Positions 25,916-34,146 are shown, numbered from the stretch's first letter. The stretch: DNA of 64,000 nucleotides from Paenibacillus oralis (GCF_003863965.1 NZ_RRCN01000001.1:4794304-4858303); one strand, 5' to 3'. Notes: generated by a model from the letters alone, not told the origin. Numbers and translations are program-made.

Positions 25916-26602
25916 ATGAATGAGAAACTTTCATTTAAGACGATCAATCATCGCAGGCTTGTGGATGACGTCGTCAATCAACTGCAACACAAAATTTCAA
26001 CCGGCGATATTCGGCCAGGGGATAAAATACCGACGGAACCGGAGCTGATGCAGCTGTTCGGGGTGGGTCGGTCCACGATCCGGGAAGCGATCCGGGTTCT
26101 GGTGCACGCCGGGCTTCTCGAGAAAAAACAAGGGTTCGGCACGTATCTCAAAGTTACTCCGGTCATCCAGGAGCCTTTGGTGCAGCGCCTGCATCGGGCG
26201 GAGCTCATGGAGGTATACGAGGCGAGGAAAATGCTGGAGCTGGAAATTTCCCGTCTAGCCGCCCTTCGCCGCGATGAAGAGGATCTGAAAACCATGCGCC
26301 AGCATTTGGACGAGCGCAGCTTTTCGTTGCGGCAAAACGACCGGGAGCTCTACGCCAAATCCGATATTGAGTTCCATCTGGCGATCGCGATTGCCAGCAA
26401 AAACGGCGTGATCATCGATTTGTTCCGCACTTTTTCCCAGGTGCTGTCCGCTGCCTTGCACAAATTAAACAAAGAATACAGTTCGCATGACCCGCATTCC
26501 TACTATCACGAGCAGTTATACGAGGCGATCAAGCAGCAGGACCCGGAGCTGGCCGTAAAGTGGACGCTGCTTAATCTGGAAGGAACCATAGCCGAGCTGT
26601 AA
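25916..26602 (+). CDS. GntR-family regulator (FadR subfamily)
   Basis: A cytosolic repressor of 228 residues. The winged helix shows KIPTEPELMQLFGVGRSTIR and EAIRVLVHAGLLEKKQGFGT. The FCD effector domain follows, with metal-ligand candidates in SDIEFHLAIAIAS (Asp and His) and SYYHEQLYEAIKQ. ATG 25916 has CAGGAG upstream. No adjacent transporter or dehydrogenase gene indicates its regulon; the next gene is a lone ABC ATPase 97 bp away. Organic acids are common effectors for the family. Confidence 0.9.
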   Translation: MNEKLSFKTINHRRLVDDVVNQLQHKISTGDIRPGDKIPTEPELMQLFGVGRSTIREAIRVLVHAGLLEKKQGFGTYLKVTPVIQEPLVQRLHRAELMEVYEARKMLELEISRLAALRRDEEDLKTMRQHLDERSFSLRQNDRELYAKSDIEFHLAIAIASKNGVIIDLFRTFSQVLSAALHKLNKEYSSHDPHSYYHEQLYEAIKQQDPELAVKWTLLNLEGTIAEL

Positions 26603-26699
26603 CATGCGATAAATTTATAAAATAAAACATCTGATGATAAGACGTTATTAATCGGAGGGGAAAGCATCGATTCCCCCAAATGCATAGGAGGAACTGATT

Positions 26700-27479
26700 A
26701 TGACTAATCGGATTGAAATCAAAGACGTTTTTTGGAGACGCGAACAAAAAATCATTTTGAAAGACATCAACTGGACGGTCCGCCAAGGGGAGCATTGGGC
26801 GATTCTGGGGCTGAACGGTTCGGGAAAAACGACGCTGCTCAATATGATCACCGGGTATCTTTGGCCGACGCAGGGGGAGATTTCCGTACTAGGCCAGCAG
26901 TATGGAACGGTCGATTTGCGGGAAATGCGCAAGCGGATCGGCTGGGTAAGCTCGTCTTTCCAGGAACGGATTCACCCGAATGAGAAAGCGCAGCATCTCG
27001 TAATTAGCGGGCTGCATGCTTCGATCGGCTTATTCGATAACCCGTCGGAAGAGCATATACAGAAAGCCGTCCAACTGATGGAAACGCTCGGCTGCGGACA
27101 TCTCATCGACCGCGGGTATCAGACCTGCTCGCAAGGCGAAAAACAAAAGCTCCTGATCGCCAGAGCGCTGATGGCTTCGCCGGAGCTGCTGATTTTGGAC
27201 GAAGCCTGCAACGGATTGGACATTTTGTCCAGAGAATCCCTGCTGCAAGCCATCGCCAAACTGGCGAAGCAGGAGGATGCGCCCACACTTTTGTATGTGA
27301 CGCATCATGTGGAGGAAATTTTGCCCGAATTTACCCATACCTTACTGCTTCGCAGGGGCAGCGTATTTGCCGAAGGGAGAACCAACGAAGTCATTACCGG
27401 CGAACGGTTGTCCGCGCTATTCGAAACCCCCGTTCAAGTCGACTGGAGAAATCAGCGGGCCTGGCTGTCGCTATTATAG
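26700..27479 (+). CDS. Stand-alone ABC ATPase (YlmA/ModF-like)
   Basis: A single nucleotide-binding domain of 259 residues. Walker A is LGLNGSGKTT, the signature is CSQGEKQKLLIARAL, Walker B is ELLILDEACNGLD, and the switch His is in LYVTHHVEE. No permease or binding protein is adjacent. The sequence and its isolated position resemble YlmA/ModF-type ATPases, some of which may act on translation or DNA rather than transport. ATG 26700 follows AGGAGG. Confidence 0.88.
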   Translation: MTNRIEIKDVFWRREQKIILKDINWTVRQGEHWAILGLNGSGKTTLLNMITGYLWPTQGEISVLGQQYGTVDLREMRKRIGWVSSSFQERIHPNEKAQHLVISGLHASIGLFDNPSEEHIQKAVQLMETLGCGHLIDRGYQTCSQGEKQKLLIARALMASPELLILDEACNGLDILSRESLLQAIAKLAKQEDAPTLLYVTHHVEEILPEFTHTLLLRRGSVFAEGRTNEVITGERLSALFETPVQVDWRNQRAWLSLL

Positions 27480-27542
27480 AAGTTTACATTTCGCTCACAT
27501 TGGCCGATATAGATCATTTTACTAGGAAAGGAGGTGATAACG

Positions 27543-27766
27543 ATGAGTACCGTACACATGCTGGCAGGCATTCTGTACCCGGACTTTATCCACGCCAGAT
27601 CGCTGGACAGCAAAGACCATTCCTCCCGGCATGATGTCAAAACGCTGCATGGGGGAATACGTTATCTGATCCCGGGGGGCGTTCCGTCGCCAAATTCGTG
27701 CGGAAAAACCATGTACAAACCGATGAGCACTGGCTGAGATTGAGTTGGGGGGAGTTTATCATGTAA
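27543..27766 (+). pseudogene. Small protein gene interrupted at a G6 tract
   Basis: A near-perfect AAAGGAGGTGAT precedes ATG 27543. The frame as given stops at 27737 after 64 codons, ending SPNSCGKTMYKPMSTG. If the G6 tract at 27674-27679 had one more G, the frame would continue as RSVAKFVRKNHVQTDEHW, then LRLSWGEFIM, to a TAA at 27766, giving about 74 residues. That tail looks more like protein than the present one. It could be a real frameshift, a slippage switch or a sequencing error. I do not recognise the family. Confidence 0.45.
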
Positions 27767-28047
27767 TCCTAAAACTGTTTTTCACAAAATTGCGTCATTG
27801 GAACTATTCGCCTCGAATTTTGAATAGGGATCACGGACTTATATGTGATAGGTCCAAGGAATCCTTTCTCCTTCCCAGCGACCTCGTTAATTGATTATAC
27901 ATAAAGCATAGCCTTATACTGATACATCAGCAGGCTATGGAAATCCCTTCCTTCATATGATCCGCCTAAGGAATATAGGGGGTCCAATCTCCTGATTTTT
28001 ATACATATTAATAGTGGGAATCAACTTTATTTTTGGAGGAAACAAAA
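27767..28047. other. Intergenic leader with hairpin, no gene seen
   Basis: CATAGCCT (about 27,907) pairs with AGGCTATG, with an inner CTGAT/ATCAG stem, making a long imperfect hairpin without a T-run. GGTCC/GGACC-type complementarities lie before it. It may be a structured leader of the SUFU gene, but no known riboswitch class is recognised. Confidence 0.3.
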
Positions 28048-29112
28048 ATGAGCGAAGAAGAAGTGGTTACGAGCGGCTGGGACGTCATTGAGGCGCAAAT
28101 GCAGCGGATTTACGGAGATCAGGAGCCGAAGCATTACGGCACGCTGATTAAATATGTGCTGGGAGGTCCGGACCCGCTGGACGGGATCAGCGCTTATATG
28201 GCGGATAAGCCCGTTCCACATTGGCATTTTGTCACTTTCGGGTTCTCCGAGCTGTACGGAAAGGAATCCGAGGATGCCGAGTACAGCGGGTATGGCTTTG
28301 AGCTGACCTTCCGGCTGACGCGCGCGGAGGATGAGGAAGAGCCGCCCGCCTGGGCGCTGAATTTGCTGCAAAATATGGGGAGATATGTGTTCAGAAGCGG
28401 GAATGTGTTCAGTGCTGGCGATTATTTGGATGCCAACGGCCCGATCTGCGTCGGCGACGATACAAAGCTCACCGCCTTGGCATTCACCTGGGACCCGGAG
28501 CTGCCGGAGCTCGATACACCAAACGGGAAGGTTGAGTTTCTGCAAATGATCGGCATTACGGGCGATGAGCTGGAGGCGATGCAGACGTGGAATACGCGGG
28601 GGATGCTGAAGGCGTGCGAAGGACAGCTGCCTGGCCTTGTCACGGATTTATCGCGCGATTCCGTGCTGGAGGTTCCGGCGATTGCCGAAGCGGTGCAAAA
28701 CGGGATGGAGCGGGACGGCTCGAGCACTGGCTTTTTATTTGTGGATCAGCTCGCCTGGGAGCCGGGAAAAAACCGCTTGTTCGGCAAAACGCCGGCCACG
28801 CTTACGCTTGGAGCCAAACAGGCAGGGGTTGTCGGGAAGCTGATCCGGGGCCGGATCCTCAAGGGCAGGAATCTTACTTTGGTAGGCCAGGGGATCCGGG
28901 TCGTGATGAAGCAGGGTGAGCAGGCCGGATTCGAAACCGGGGAGGACGAGATTGTGCTGCAGCTTGACGAGGCGTCCGTCGCTGAGCTCGCCGGGCAAAT
29001 GCAGCCGAAGGAAGCGACGGTTAAGCTTTCTTCCTTAAAAGGCATGGTGATTCAAATTGCAAAAACGCATATCAAGGATCAGGAAGGTAATGTGGTAACA
29101 ACGATTGGATAG
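28048..29112 (+). CDS. SUFU (Suppressor of fused) domain protein
   Basis: A 354-residue cytosolic protein. The N-terminal about 190 residues match the SUFU fold: GWDVIEAQMQRIYGDQEPKH, then HWHFVTFGFSELYGKES, GYGFELTFRLTRAEDEEEPP and WALNLLQNMGRYVF. The C-terminal part is less conserved and contains LTLGAKQAGVVGKLIRGRIL. Bacterial SUFU proteins are best known as immunity proteins of polymorphic toxin systems (Zhang and co-workers), but no toxin gene is adjacent, so the role is open. ATG 28048 follows TGGAGGAAAC. Confidence 0.85.
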   Translation: MSEEEVVTSGWDVIEAQMQRIYGDQEPKHYGTLIKYVLGGPDPLDGISAYMADKPVPHWHFVTFGFSELYGKESEDAEYSGYGFELTFRLTRAEDEEEPPAWALNLLQNMGRYVFRSGNVFSAGDYLDANGPICVGDDTKLTALAFTWDPELPELDTPNGKVEFLQMIGITGDELEAMQTWNTRGMLKACEGQLPGLVTDLSRDSVLEVPAIAEAVQNGMERDGSSTGFLFVDQLAWEPGKNRLFGKTPATLTLGAKQAGVVGKLIRGRILKGRNLTLVGQGIRVVMKQGEQAGFETGEDEIVLQLDEASVAELAGQMQPKEATVKLSSLKGMVIQIAKTHIKDQEGNVVTTIG

Positions 29113-29127
29113 GAGAGAGAAAACAGG

Positions 29128-29376
29128 ATGAAAAAAAGCGGATTATCTCTCATGAATCTGGTATTTTTTATACCCGCGATTATTCTAAGCGTTCTCGTGT
29201 GGAACGACTCGGTCGTGCAGCCGCCCGGATTTGAATATCGTGTCGGAGAGCGGGCGAACCTGGCCCTGGTTCAAGGGATGGCGAGAATCCACAGCTACGG
29301 GAACGATGTGCGCCTCGAAGCATCCGGGCAGATTTCCGCGCAGGGCGAGGTCGTCCGTATCGGGGACTTCCCGTGA
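29128..29376 (+). CDS. Small single-span membrane or secreted protein, unknown
   Basis: An 82-residue product starting 15 bp after the SUFU gene with AGGAGAG upstream, so probably co-transcribed with it. LSLMNLVFFIPAIILSVLVW forms one membrane span or signal anchor; the rest is hydrophilic and extracellular. I do not recognise it. A 15-codon ORF (29,424-29,471, MTERIPCKTEGCGAT) follows and resembles the first residues of a zinc-ribbon protein cut short. Confidence 0.55.
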   Translation: MKKSGLSLMNLVFFIPAIILSVLVWNDSVVQPPGFEYRVGERANLALVQGMARIHSYGNDVRLEASGQISAQGEVVRIGDFP

Positions 29377-29467
29377 AAGCCGGGGCGGTTATTCCGGTCG
29401 TCCGCTGTAGAGGTGGAACGAACATGACGGAACGAATTCCGTGCAAAACGGAAGGCTGCGGGGCGAC

Positions 29468-30073
29468 TTAACCTATCTTGGCTCCGTAAGAAAGCGAAAA
29501 CAAAACGGATTGCTCCCTGTCTATTTTTAACCCGGTAACATCAAAGGTTTTAAAATCCACGCCTTCCATTTTGGCTCCCCGGACATCGGCACCCTGCAGT
29601 TTTGCTTTGGCAAGCACGGCCATAGTCAGGTCGGAGTCTCTTAAATCGGCTTTTTCCAAGTTGGCTCCGGACAAGTCCGCTTCGTAAAATTTAACCTCAC
29701 GCAAGTCCTGTTTCACCAGACGGGCATGCCGTAAATTTGTATAGGACCAATCGCCCTGTAAAATCGTAATCCCATCCATATGGCAGCCGGAAAAATCCGA
29801 ACCTGTCATTTTGCATGTGTCGAATTTGGCAACAAACAGATCGGCGCCATGAAAGTTGCAGTTCACAAAAGCGGATTCTTTATGAATGGAGCCGTTTAAA
29901 GACGCCCCGCGAAAATCGCACTCTACAAAACGGCAGTTGCCCGACACAATCTCGTCCAGTGATCCGTTAGAAAATGAGCAGCGGTTAAATGTACAGCCGA
30001 TCAGTTCGCCGTATTTTAAATCTTGCGTGCCGAAGTTTACTCCTTCATAAGTTTGATTGCTGTACTGAAACAT
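29468..30073 (-). CDS. Pentapeptide-repeat protein
   Basis: A 201-residue right-handed quadrilateral beta-helix. A(D/N)LxX-type repeats are easy to read, for example ADLSGANLEKADLRDSDL and AKLQGADVRGAKMEGVDF. The size and Cys/Phe-rich first coils (CTFNRCSFSNG, CRFVECDFRGASL) are like Qnr/McbG proteins that mimic DNA and protect gyrase, but such a role cannot be claimed from sequence alone. ATG at 30073 follows CAGGAGG. It lies 28 bp after an Hfq-like gene on the same strand. Confidence 0.85.
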   Translation of the reverse strand: MFQYSNQTYEGVNFGTQDLKYGELIGCTFNRCSFSNGSLDEIVSGNCRFVECDFRGASLNGSIHKESAFVNCNFHGADLFVAKFDTCKMTGSDFSGCHMDGITILQGDWSYTNLRHARLVKQDLREVKFYEADLSGANLEKADLRDSDLTMAVLAKAKLQGADVRGAKMEGVDFKTFDVTGLKIDREQSVLFSLSYGAKIG

Positions 30074-30101
30074 TGAACGCCTCCTGTATTTCGTTAGAGA
30101 G

Positions 30102-30338
30102 TTAACTGGTAGTTTTATTTGTAGGTTCGGCAATGATTGTAGATAATGCGTGTTTGTAAATCATGCTCTGTTTACCGGAGAGCGAGCGAAACAATATGAC
30201 ATATTTATCGAATAATTCAACCGTTCCCTTGATGGGCACTCCATTTTTGGTGATGGCCGTGCATTCCAACTGCTCTTTCCACAGGGAGTACAATTGTTGG
30301 TCTTGATCCAATCCCTTGTCTCCGTGATTTTCAAGCAT
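30102..30338 (-). CDS. Diverged Hfq-like RNA chaperone
   Basis: A 78-residue Sm-fold protein. The Sm1 part reads DQDQQLYSLWKEQLECTAI, then NGVPIKGTVELFDKYVILF; the diagnostic Sm2 motif is IYKHALSTI, close to the YKHAIST of true Hfq. The Gln-Asp-Gln near the N-terminus, important for uridine binding on the proximal face, is kept. Canonical Hfq is normally encoded beside miaA; this copy sits with a pentapeptide-repeat gene, so it is probably a paralogue. The ATG at 30338 follows GGAGAGGG. Confidence 0.75.
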   Translation of the reverse strand: MLENHGDKGLDQDQQLYSLWKEQLECTAITKNGVPIKGTVELFDKYVILFRSLSGKQSMIYKHALSTIIAEPTNKTTS

Positions 30339-30606
30339 CTATAATCCCTCTCCTTTCTAAAAATAGACACATTTTATGAAAGCGAGCCATTACAATCGTG
30401 GAATCACACCTTAAATATAGCATACGGCTGTCAAGTACCTGTATGGTCAGCGCCAAAAGTCAAGGGTTATATTTTCTCAAGCCTATAAACCTCATCTATA
30501 TCCATATTAAAATATATCAATTTCTTAAATGGTTTAATTCGTATTATAGTGGAACTACAAAAAATTAATTAATCCCTGAATGGATAAAGAAAGGTGGAGA
30601 ATTAGT
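30339..30606. other. AT-rich intergenic region between divergent genes
   Basis: This holds the promoters of the Hfq-like gene (minus) and glpX (plus). A TATTAT element near 30,542 is a plausible -10 for glpX. Nothing else is recognised. Confidence 0.35.
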
Positions 30607-31599
30607 TTGAACCGTGAATTAGAGTTGGCGGTCGTTCGCGTTACGGAAATGGCCGCGCTGCAATCGGCGCCATGGATTGGCAGAGGAAATAAGATCAGCG
30701 CCGACGATGCGGCAACCACGGCGATGAGAAGCACGCTCGACTCCTTATCCATTAAGGGAACCGTCGTCATTGGTGAAGGCGAAATGGATGAGGCTCCGAT
30801 GCTGTACATCGGAGAGAAGGTGGGGAACTGGCATGGCGTGGAGGTTGACGTAGCGGTGGATCCGCTGGAAGGCACTTCGCTGGTGGCAAACGGCCTCAGC
30901 AACGCTTTGTCGGTTATCGCGATCGCACCGAAAGGCAATCTGCTGCACGCACCCGACATGTATATGGAAAAATTGGCTGTAGGGCCTGCACTGGCAGGGA
31001 AGCTTAGTTTGCTTGATCCTGTGGAGGTTACGTTAGCCAAAGCAGCGGAAACGCTGGGGAAGAAAATATCCGATTTAAGTGTGATGGTGCTTGACCGCGA
31101 GAGACATCAAACGTTGATTGACACGTTGCGCGAGTGCGGCGTGCGGATTAATTTGTTGCCCGATGGCGATGTCGCCGGCGCGATGGCTCCCGCTTTTCCG
31201 GAAACGGGAATTGACCTTTATCTCGGCTCGGGCGGCGCGCCGGAAGGCGTTTTGGCCGCTGCTGCGCTGAAGGCTTTGGGCGGCGAATTCCAAGGCCGGT
31301 TAATGCCGGACGGCCAGGTTCAATACGAGCGCTGCATCTCGATGGGACTGGCCGATCCCTATCAAGTTTTGATGATGAAAGATCTGGTGGGAGACGATGA
31401 TGTCATTTTTGCCGCCACCGGTGTAACGAATGGAGATTTTTTGGGCGGGGTAAGGAGTCTGACGAACCATCGCGCCGAAACGCATTCCATGGTGCTGCGG
31501 GCCAAGACCGGAACGATACGGTTTATCCGGACCGTTCACCACCCTGCGAAACATGCCGGGCACGCTGGGGAAGTTTTCGATAGAGCTATGGTGATCTGA
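30607..31599 (+). CDS. glpX: Class II fructose-1,6-bisphosphatase GlpX
   Basis: A 330-residue Mg/Mn-dependent phosphatase that makes fructose 6-phosphate in gluconeogenesis. Motifs include ADDAATTAMRSTLD, VIGEGEMDEAPMLYIGE and VDVAVDPLEGTSLVANG with the metal-binding acids, and later LGSGGAPEGVLAAAALKALG. TTG 30607 is the start, with AAAGGTGGAG upstream. The gene stands alone, with a tiny gene after it. Together with malate uptake and malic enzyme it fits growth on organic acids. Confidence 0.95.
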   Translation: MNRELELAVVRVTEMAALQSAPWIGRGNKISADDAATTAMRSTLDSLSIKGTVVIGEGEMDEAPMLYIGEKVGNWHGVEVDVAVDPLEGTSLVANGLSNALSVIAIAPKGNLLHAPDMYMEKLAVGPALAGKLSLLDPVEVTLAKAAETLGKKISDLSVMVLDRERHQTLIDTLRECGVRINLLPDGDVAGAMAPAFPETGIDLYLGSGGAPEGVLAAAALKALGGEFQGRLMPDGQVQYERCISMGLADPYQVLMMKDLVGDDDVIFAATGVTNGDFLGGVRSLTNHRAETHSMVLRAKTGTIRFIRTVHHPAKHAGHAGEVFDRAMVI

Positions 31600-31677
31600 C
31601 GAATTTCCCCTTTATGCATAAACGAGTATGGAAAGTGCATCCTAAAGTACGAGGAGATCGTAACCTAGGAGGTGTTT

Positions 31678-31851
31678 TTGCGAATGGAACATAAGCCAAA
31701 CCAACCAGCCAATGCGGAGGAGCAAACAGCGAAAATCAACAAAACCCGGGAAACCGGGGAAAACGATACGGAATTTGCCGAAGATTTCAGCGCCCACGAT
31801 TACCGCTCCGCTTTTAAAAATCCGAAAACGGGCGAGGAACGTCTGTACTAG
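31678..31851 (+). CDS. Small hydrophilic protein of unknown function
   Basis: A 57-residue charged protein (MEHKPNQPANAEEQTAK at its start, DYRSAFKNPKTGEERLY at its end). AGGAGG lies 5 bp before TTG 31678 and 11 bp before ATG 31684, so the TTG is preferred. The composition (many Glu, Lys and Asn) suggests a disordered peptide. It lies 78 bp after glpX and is closed by a terminator. No function is known to me. Confidence 0.55.
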   Translation: MRMEHKPNQPANAEEQTAKINKTRETGENDTEFAEDFSAHDYRSAFKNPKTGEERLY

Positions 31852-31881
31852 CGGATTGAGGGATGAATGATAGGATTGGGT

Positions 31882-31915
31882 CAGGAGGATTTTAGTCTCC
31901 TGGCTTTTTTGTTTA
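31882..31915 (+). terminator. Rho-independent terminator
   Basis: CAGGAG and CTCCTG pair around GATTTTAGT and are followed by GGCTTTTTTG. It ends the glpX/small-gene transcript. Confidence 0.8.
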
Positions 31916-31980
31916 TTTTTTTATCGGTTTCGTGATGTATAATCATGGAAGAAGCTTTTGATCGAGAAAGGACGTTTTTG

Positions 31981-32502
31981 ATGAACACTCTCGCGTTAAT
32001 TGAACCGGCCAAAGCATACCAAAGCCAATACATCGAAATGATCGAGGAATGGCAGAAAACCGGAGAGAAGCTGGTTCCTTTTGTGCTAAGATTTGATTAT
32101 GAAGATTTCGATTCATTTTTGGAGCGATTAATGATTTTAAGGGACGGCCCGGTAGAAGATGAAAAAACGGTAAACAGTTCAACGTTTTGGCTTGTTGAGG
32201 ACCATGAGAGAGTGGTTGGCGCGGCGAATATCAGACATAAACTGAACGATTCCCTGCTGAATATCGGCGGGCACATCGGATATGGAATAAGACCTTCGGC
32301 CAGAAAAAAGGGCTACGCCACGGAGATTCTCAAACAGGCATTAATCCATGCCAAATCAATGGGAATATCGCGCGCTTTGGTGACTTGCGACAAGGAGAAT
32401 GTCGGATCGGCAAAAACGATTCAAAAAAACAACGGCATTTTGGTTTCCGAGGCTGTCGTCGGCGGAGTTGAGATACAGCGTTATTGGATCTCTTTAACTT
32501 GA
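31981..32502 (+). CDS. GNAT-family N-acetyltransferase
   Basis: A 173-residue acetyltransferase. The acetyl-CoA site is the GIRPSARKKGYATEIL segment, with the following VTCDKENVGSAKTIQKNNG motif typical of RimJ/RimL-like GNATs. The substrate is unknown. ATG 31981 has AAAGGAC upstream. Two further small genes follow closely on the same strand and may be co-transcribed. Confidence 0.87.
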   Translation: MNTLALIEPAKAYQSQYIEMIEEWQKTGEKLVPFVLRFDYEDFDSFLERLMILRDGPVEDEKTVNSSTFWLVEDHERVVGAANIRHKLNDSLLNIGGHIGYGIRPSARKKGYATEILKQALIHAKSMGISRALVTCDKENVGSAKTIQKNNGILVSEAVVGGVEIQRYWISLT

Positions 32503-32510
32503 GGTGTTTT

Positions 32511-33008
32511 ATGTTAATAAAATGGGTTACCTGCACGGTAGCAAGTGCAAATAAAAAAGCATTCTCACAAGCCCAGTCCCGCTGGAGTTTGCTTTCGCAA
32601 GTGCCGGGGGTGATCGGTCAGATCGGCGGATGGGAACGCAAGGGTGATTTACTGGAAGCTCACATTTTCGGATTTTGGGAGTCTGCGGAGTTATACCGGG
32701 AGTTCATGGATATTTTCCATGATGAGATATTCCAAAAAACCAGGCAACATGGGACGTATGAAAGCATCAGAGTTCGTAATGAAGAGTTTGCAGGAAATAT
32801 AAGCAAAGTCGATTTTCATCGTCTTGACCGGGTCGTTATTTCCCAAAATGCATATCAATCATATTTAGTGCAAATGATTTGGCAGGGAAGCGAAGTCGCC
32901 GCAGGAGTCTTTAACATGGGCGGGACAGAGGGGCCTGTATTGGCTGTTGCTGTTGAATTAGAACCTCGTTGGAGCGTGGGTAAGATGATGGATAGGGAGG
33001 GCATTTGA
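32511..33008 (+). CDS. YdbC/DUF4937-like protein
   Basis: A 165-residue protein whose first half (MLIKWVTCTVASANKKAFSQ, then AQSRWSLLSQVPGVIGQIGG) resembles the dimeric alpha+beta barrel of YdbC-like proteins. It looks like two related halves, because HIFGFWESAELYREFMD is of the antibiotic-monooxygenase-like type. It starts 8 bp after the acetyltransferase gene and overlaps the next gene by one base. The function is not known. Confidence 0.65.
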   Translation: MLIKWVTCTVASANKKAFSQAQSRWSLLSQVPGVIGQIGGWERKGDLLEAHIFGFWESAELYREFMDIFHDEIFQKTRQHGTYESIRVRNEEFAGNISKVDFHRLDRVVISQNAYQSYLVQMIWQGSEVAAGVFNMGGTEGPVLAVAVELEPRWSVGKMMDREGI

Positions 33009-33529
33009 TGAGAAACCTTGAGCTTTTTCCGGTCATTGAAAGGTTGGAAAAGTGCAACATTACATATTCTTTGGGCGGCAGCGCACTTTTGTATTATTTG
33101 AAATTGGTTGATGCCATAAATGATTGGGATATCACCGTAGATTGCGCAAAAGAAACCCTTATCGAGGCCATCCAGGACTATGACTGGGTGGAACAAAAAA
33201 GCGGAGATTATCCATTTGCCAGCCAGTATCGGATCAAAATAGATTCGCTCAACATTGAATTCATAGGTTACTTTGCTTTACATACGGATCATGGAGTGCT
33301 GCAACTGCCGGTAACTCATTTGGGGACGTGGGATGGCATTCCCATCTCGAGCCCTGAAATCTGGTACGTGGCGTATTATTTGATGAATCGAACAACCAAA
33401 GCAAATTTGCTGCTAAATTACTTGAAAGAAAACAGGAGCACAGTGAATGCTGCCTTAATACGTGAGTTGATTAATACAAAGATGTTAAATGATGAATTGG
33501 AACAAGAATTGGGCTCTCTATGTAATTAA
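33008..33529 (+). CDS. Nucleotidyltransferase-fold protein
   Basis: A 173-residue protein. The helix-strand ITYSLGGSALLYYLKL followed by NDWDITVDC is the GG-S-x(n)-D-x-D layout of small nucleotidyltransferases. ATG 33008 overlaps the preceding stop (ATGA). The stop codon TAA uses the first base of a mobile-element end that begins at 33,529, so the original C-terminus may have been cut off by that insertion. The substrate is unknown. Confidence 0.65.
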   Translation: MRNLELFPVIERLEKCNITYSLGGSALLYYLKLVDAINDWDITVDCAKETLIEAIQDYDWVEQKSGDYPFASQYRIKIDSLNIEFIGYFALHTDHGVLQLPVTHLGTWDGIPISSPEIWYVAYYLMNRTTKANLLLNYLKENRSTVNAALIRELINTKMLNDELEQELGSLCN

Positions 33530-33650
33530 CTCAATTTTCGCAGAACCAAAATCGGCTTAACCGCTGGTGCTGTACATGCGGAGTGCGAATAAAATCTTAG
33601 CCTTGACAAAACAGCATCGCTGTCTGGTCGGATGGTGGACAAAAGTGTGG
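33529..33650. repeat. Remnant of the 4.5-kb IS-like element
   Basis: ACTCAATTTTCGCAG at 33,529-33,543 differs by one base from the 15-bp terminal repeat at 4519, again after ATTA. CAAAATCGGCTTAA continues the match. CGCTGTCTGGTCG near 33,618 matches the derivative at 25.78 kb exactly. The rest is lost. Confidence 0.5.
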
Positions 33651-33674
33651 CTTGATCGGCTCGGCTCTGACCAT

Positions 33675-33859
33675 TAATTGCAAATCATACAACTAACTTT
33701 ATATCCATTTGCCCAATCATTCGTTTAATTGCATTTCATACAAGTATTACCTCATCTTTTTGTTTCTTTTTCCAAAAATAGCGGAGTAATTGCAGGTTTT
33801 ACACTTAATCAAGCGCTGTGGCAGCATTTCCGGATAAGTAACTGTACATTTTGCAACTA
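33675..33859. repeat. Four-unit intergenic array, TAATTGCA family (185 bp)
   Basis: Twenty-one-base units begin at 33,675, 33,726, 33,787 and 33,839. The first two read TAATTGCA...CATACAA(C/G)TA. The last two fit better as their inverse: the reverse complement of unit 4 is TAGTTGCA...GTACAGTTA. Offsets are 51 bp within the first pair and 52 bp within the second, total 185 bp, nearly the same geometry as the 183-bp TAACGG elements. No coding potential. Confidence 0.5.
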
Positions 33860-33963
33860 TTCCTTTCAACAGGTTTTCTATTGACCTATAGCAGGAATAT
33901 TAAAATCTTTAATTTGAATGAAACACAGCCTTTCATAGGTTTATCGGAGACACGAAAAAAATC

Positions 33964-34146
33964 TAACGGTTGTAGTAGCAGCTATTTTACGAAAAAAGAC
34001 CTTTTCTAAATTCTAACGGTTGTGAGCGTCGTTATTTGCCTTAATCTAAGCAAAAATAGCCGGATTTCAGTGAAATAAGCGCCATGGCAACCGTTAGAAT
34101 TTGAAATCCACGTTTTTGGTACAAATAGTGCTTGTAGCATCCGTTA
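33964..34146. repeat. 183-bp palindromic TAACGG element, copy A
   Basis: TAACGG starts at 33,964 and 34,014; CCGTTA ends at 34,096 and 34,146. Each unit reads TAACGG-N12-(C/T)TATT toward the centre. Spacing is 50, 83 and 50 bp, identical to the copies at 45.3 and 53.7 kb. In this copy the two direct units and the first inverted unit carry TT after TAACGG; the last carries AT. It lies between the nucleotidyltransferase gene and a dead methyltransferase gene. Confidence 0.8.

Noticed and set aside
27780..28040. Riboswitch upstream of the SUFU gene
   Set aside because: A hairpin is present, but no consensus of a known class (T-box, SAM, lysine, glycine and others) and no expression platform could be recognised.
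33675..34146. CRISPR-like regularly spaced repeats
   Set aside because: Units occur only four per array, half of them inverted, and are not identical to each other. There are no cas genes in the window. The symmetry is palindromic, not that of a CRISPR array.
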